The position numbers and the translations under genes were made by a program. Positions 5,307-7,517 of a stretch of DNA of 7,517 nucleotides are shown one piece after another. The stretch is taken from NCBI GenBank assembly GCA_023445955.1, contig JAEXJH010000552.1, forward strand, positions 1 to 7,517, read 5' to 3'. The first letter of the stretch is position 1; every line of letters begins with the position of its first letter. Source of the stretch: Pseudomonadota bacterium. Its GTDB lineage: Bacteria; Pseudomonadota; Alphaproteobacteria; Caulobacterales; Caulobacteraceae. The notes beneath the pieces were generated by a model. The model searched no databases. It worked only from the letters and a program-made list of their open reading frames with translations, and was not told the DNA's origin.

Positions 5307-5915
5307 ATGAGTTTCGTCGCAGCGCCAAGGTTTCAGCTGGGCCTGGCCCTGGTCCTTTTGGCCGGCGCCGCGTGGATCGCCAGGATCGCCTGGCGGAAGA
5401 TGCGCGACGCCCGGATCGTTCATAGCCCGATCTTCGGCAAGCTGTGGATCGTGCCGACGCAGCCCCAGCCGCTGCTTCTGAGCCTTTGCCAGAGCGATGA
5501 CGGCGTCCGGTTCCAGGTTCGCGCCGCGCTCGGCAAGCCGCCCCGTCCGGACAATGTCACCCTGCTCACGCTGCGGGCCGATGGCCTGGGGCAGCGGTTC
5601 GAGCTGGTCGATCGGCGCACGTATCTGGAGTCCAAGACCACCGTGCCCGAGCCGCACGTCTTCATCGCCCGCCTGTCGTGCCTGCCCGATCCGCGCGACC
5701 ACGACATAGAGATCGAGGCCCTCGACGTCCACCACGCCCTCGACGTCGCCCTACCGCAGCCTCCACGCGCGGAACGAACGGCGCGCGGGCTCGGCGCATG
5801 GCGCCCAGACCTCGACGCCTTGAAGGCTGGCGTCGTGCTTGCCGTCAGCACACTCGCCGGCATGCTGAGCCTGGCCCTGGCGACGGCGTCTCTCCAGGCG
5901 ATGCTAAGCGACTAG
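5307..5915 (+). CDS. Unrecognised membrane protein with N- and C-terminal TM segments
   Basis: I do not recognise this 202-residue protein. It has a hydrophobic segment at about residues 9-28 followed by positive residues (RIAWRKMR), which suggests the central domain is cytoplasmic. A central domain of about 140 residues with alternating strand-like segments follows, and a second hydrophobic segment lies at about 173-196. The central domain has few Cys and scattered His (for example DVHHALDV) without a clear motif. The ATG at 5307 has no strong ribosome-binding site. It sits between the DUF1289 gene and the cnrYXH-like operon on the same strand, 106 nt after the former and with promoter-like site D in the gap. 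G/C third positions over the whole length support real coding. Confidence 0.75.
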   Translation: MSFVAAPRFQLGLALVLLAGAAWIARIAWRKMRDARIVHSPIFGKLWIVPTQPQPLLLSLCQSDDGVRFQVRAALGKPPRPDNVTLLTLRADGLGQRFELVDRRTYLESKTTVPEPHVFIARLSCLPDPRDHDIEIEALDVHHALDVALPQPPRAERTARGLGAWRPDLDALKAGVVLAVSTLAGMLSLALATASLQAMLSD

Positions 5916-5935
5916 CTGGACGCCGCGACGATTTC

Positions 5936-5981
5936 AAAAAATGGCGCCGGCGCCGGGGGCGGCGCGATCGGGCTGCGTAAC
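5936..5981 (+). promoter_or_regulatory. ECF-type promoter B (cnr-like), upstream of the cnrYXH-like operon
   Basis: The elements are A6 (5936-5941), GGGGGC (5955-5960), 15 nt, and CGTAAC (5976-5981). It is nearly identical to promoter A. The position upstream of the anti-sigma/sensor/sigma operon is where a cnr-type sigma factor autoregulates its own genes, which supports sigma control. A perfect 12-bp palindrome GGCGCCGGCGCC (5943-5954) sits between the A-tract and the -35. The predicted leader to 6096 is about 110 nt. Confidence 0.7.
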
Positions 5982-6095
5982 GTCTCTTACGAGGTCCAGC
6001 CTGTCGTGGGCTCCAACGAGGCGCTAAACCCTTGGGAATAGTCGAAGTGGTGCGTGTTCCGGCGAACCTTCGCCAGGGCCGCATGGAGGTTTCCG

Positions 6096-6395
6096 ATGAG
6101 TGATTTCGACACCTGGCTGGACGGCGCGGCCAAGGCGCGCGTCGACTTGTCGGCGGACGCGGCCGACGCCCTGGCCCTGCGTCTGGCCGGCGAGCCCGCG
6201 CCCAGCACGATCGAGTCCCGCCGCGAGTGGCGCCAGCTGACGGCCTGCCTGATGATCGCCACCGTGTTCGGCGCGGCGACGACGGGCGGCATCGGCATGC
6301 TCAAGCGGCCGTCGAACGAGGTCGTCGCCCGCTGGCCGGCCGCCGCCTTCACCGTCTCGCCGTCCAACCTGCTGGTCCCGCGAGCCGCCGGATGA
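6096..6395 (+). CDS. cnrY: CnrY-like membrane-bound anti-sigma factor
   Basis: This 99-residue protein has a cytoplasmic N-terminal half (FDTWLDGAAKARVDL..., about residues 1-46), one membrane helix (about 47-69) and a short periplasmic tail ending near SPSNLLVP. This layout, the length (C. metallidurans CnrY is about 95 residues), the N-terminal Trp-containing helix and the position before the sensor and sigma genes identify it as CnrY-type. In that family the cytoplasmic part holds the ECF sigma inactive until metal-loaded CnrX relays a signal. GGAGG (6085-6089) lies 6 nt before the ATG at 6096. Its stop overlaps the start of the next gene (ATGA), indicating translational coupling. Confidence 0.85.
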   Translation: MSDFDTWLDGAAKARVDLSADAADALALRLAGEPAPSTIESRREWRQLTACLMIATVFGAATTGGIGMLKRPSNEVVARWPAAAFTVSPSNLLVPRAAG

Positions 6396-6838
6396 GCCGC
6401 GCGAACTGGACCCGGATGACGGTCGGCGCGGCCATCGCCGGGGCGGTCGGCGCGGTCGTGGTCTCGGGCGCGCACTGGCTGCTGCAGTCGGCGCACCCCA
6501 AGCCGATGGACCTGCACCAGGAACTGCACGAGCTGGTCCCGCTGAGCCCGCAGGAGCAAGCCCGCCTCCAGCAGCGCGAGGACGCCTATCAGGCGCGCCG
6601 CCGGGCGATCGAGCAGAGGGTCAAGGCCGCCAATGGCCGCCTGGCGCGCGCCATTGCCTTGCAGCCCGGCTGGACCCCCGAGGTCGAGGCCGCCAGCAAG
6701 GAGGTGGAGTCCGCCGCCGCCGAACTGGAGCGCGCCACCCTGCAGCACGTGGTGGAGATGCGCGAGGGCTTGGACGCCCAGCACCGACCGGCCTACGACG
6801 CGGCCCTGGTCAAGGCTCTGTCCGACGGAGCCAAGTGA
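6392..6838 (+). CDS. cnrX: CnrX-like periplasmic nickel/cobalt sensor
   Basis: This 148-residue protein has one N-terminal membrane anchor (about residues 10-31) and a helical periplasmic domain. It matches C. metallidurans CnrX closely by memory, with the same length. The metal ligands known for CnrX fall at identical positions here: H42 and H46 (in DLHQELHEL), E63 (REDA), H119 and M123 (LQHVVEMREGL). Other shared blocks are AANGRLARAIA, W94-TPEVEAA and RPAYD. In CnrX, binding of Ni or Co, with recruitment of the Met ligand, triggers signalling to CnrY. The ATG at 6392 overlaps the cnrY stop, and the stop TGA overlaps the GTG start of the sigma gene. Presence of M123 favours a Ni/Co sensor over a zinc-only one, but the actual inducer is not shown. 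Confidence 0.93.
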   Translation: MSRANWTRMTVGAAIAGAVGAVVVSGAHWLLQSAHPKPMDLHQELHELVPLSPQEQARLQQREDAYQARRRAIEQRVKAANGRLARAIALQPGWTPEVEAASKEVESAAAELERATLQHVVEMREGLDAQHRPAYDAALVKALSDGAK

Positions 6839-7395
6839 CCGCCGCGCCGGACGACGCCGAACTCGTCGCCCGCGCCATGGCGGGCGACCGGTCCGCGTTC
6901 GTCGCCCTCTTCCGCCATCATGGTCCTTCGGTCGCCAAGCTGACCCGCGCCTACGGAGCCCCCGCCTCCGAGGTCGAGGATGTCGTGCAGGAAGTCTTCC
7001 TCTCGGCCTGGCGACGCCTGGCCGACTATGACCGCCAGCGCCCGTTCCGCGCCTGGCTGTTCGCCATCGCCCTGAACCGCGTGCGCGACATGGCCCGCCG
7101 CCGTCGCGTGCGGGCGTTCTTCTTCGGCGCCTCCGAACTGGACGATGGCGCGACCCGCATCGAGGCCGAGGCGCCTGATCCCGAGACCCAGGCCCATCAC
7201 CGCCTGGCCCTCGAAGAGGTGTCCCGGCGCATCGCAAACCTGCCGGAAGACCAACGCACGGCGCTGGTCTTGACGGCCGTCTCCGGCCTCAGCCAGCAGG
7301 ACGCTGCCGCCGCCCTGAAGATCACGGTGAAGGCCCTGGAAGGCCGCATCGCCCGCGCGCGCCAGCGCCTGCGCGCCGCCGAAACATCCGCCTGA
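6835..7395 (+). CDS. cnrH: CnrH-like ECF sigma factor
   Basis: This 186-residue ECF (group IV) sigma factor is close to CnrH in length. Region 2 spans about residues 8-93, with DVVQEVFLSAWRRLADYD (49-66) for core binding and RPFRAWLFAIALNRVRDMARRR (69-90) for -10 recognition. An acidic linker follows. Region 4 is about 125-182, with the helix-turn-helix GLSQQDAAAALKITVKALEGRI for -35 contact. The start is the GTG at 6835, which overlaps the sensor gene's TGA and has GGAG (6827-6830) 4 nt upstream. Proposed targets are the promoters at 5936-5981, 7395-7440 and probably 4844-4891. No terminator follows; promoter C begins within its stop codon, so transcription may continue into the next gene. 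Confidence 0.95.
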   Translation: MTAAPDDAELVARAMAGDRSAFVALFRHHGPSVAKLTRAYGAPASEVEDVVQEVFLSAWRRLADYDRQRPFRAWLFAIALNRVRDMARRRRVRAFFFGASELDDGATRIEAEAPDPETQAHHRLALEEVSRRIANLPEDQRTALVLTAVSGLSQQDAAAALKITVKALEGRIARARQRLRAAETSA

Positions 7396-7440
7396 AAAAT
7401 CCACTCCCCCAGCGGGGGCGCCGCCGAGGGCCTGCGTAAT
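7395..7440 (+). promoter_or_regulatory. ECF-type promoter C (cnr-like), pointing out of the window
   Basis: The elements are A5 (7395-7399), GGGGGC (7414-7419), 15 nt, and CGTAAT (7435-7440). The spacer differs from promoters A and B, so conservation is concentrated in the proposed -35, -10 and A-tract, as expected for a promoter rather than a copied block. Its gene starts beyond 7517. By analogy with cnrYXH-cnrCBA it should be a metal-efflux gene, but this cannot be seen. The remaining bases, 7441-7517, hold no recognisable gene. Confidence 0.65.
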
Positions 7441-7517
7441 CGCAGGTAGGCGGCCCGCGCGGTTGTTACGCGCCGGCCCAAGCTCAGGGGACGTATCCTG
7501 TCTAGACTCTCACACCT

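Noticed and set aside
5987..7237. Long open frame (about 416 codons) on the minus strand opposite the cnrYXH-like genes
   Set aside because: Its composition is Arg/Gly/Pro-rich shadow sequence, and the plus strand carries three recognisable overlapping genes with conserved ligands and sigma domains. Long antisense frames are expected in very GC-rich coding DNA.
7434..7471. GCGTAA...TTACGC inverted repeat around promoter C as an operator or terminator
   Set aside because: Arms are only 6 bp with a 26-nt gap, and the left arm is already explained by the promoter -10.

Overview
The window looks like chromosomal DNA of a Caulobacter-type alphaproteobacterium. It is GC-rich with strong G/C third positions, has weak Shine-Dalgarno usage, and carries gene families common in that group (DUF1289, a HupE/UreJ 'transmembrane anchor' pair, and a cnr-type sigma module). 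Genus is inferred from gene style only; no rRNA or other marker is present. The theme is heavy-metal handling, interrupted by a short AT-richer accessory segment.

Left part (1-1143): a minus-strand metal-efflux operon begins here. A small Cys/His-rich membrane-anchored protein (941-504) precedes the N-terminal half of a CzcC/CusC-type outer-membrane factor (442-1, running off the left edge). Its upstream region carries a 15-bp tandem repeat resembling Zur operators. Middle part (1144-2906): an accessory-looking segment has two minus-strand genes, a 377-residue protein with GIY-YIG-like motifs and a 91-residue excisionase-like HTH protein. They are separated by 311 bp of AT-rich, repeat-containing DNA. 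Next (3068-4753): a tight minus-strand operon encodes a secreted DUF5666-like protein, a HupE/UreJ membrane protein and a 'transmembrane anchor' protein.

Right part (4754-7517): plus-strand genes encode a DUF1289 protein, an unrecognised two-TM protein, and a complete three-gene homologue of Cupriavidus cnrYXH. That module consists of an anti-sigma factor, a periplasmic metal sensor with all five metal ligands at CnrX numbering, and an ECF sigma factor. Three near-identical promoter-like sites (A-tract, GGGGGC, exactly 15 nt, CGTAAY) lie upstream of the DUF1289 gene, upstream of cnrY, and after the sigma gene pointing out of the window. A weaker fourth lies before the two-TM gene.

Inferred working model: periplasmic Ni/Co (or a similar ion) binds the CnrX-like sensor, the CnrY-like anti-sigma releases the sigma factor, and the sigma drives its own operon, the gene(s) just right of the window (probably an efflux pump) and the two small genes in between. 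The most novel points are this apparent local regulon, with two uncharacterised members, and the GIY-YIG-like accessory gene. The rest is recognisable metal-resistance gene content.
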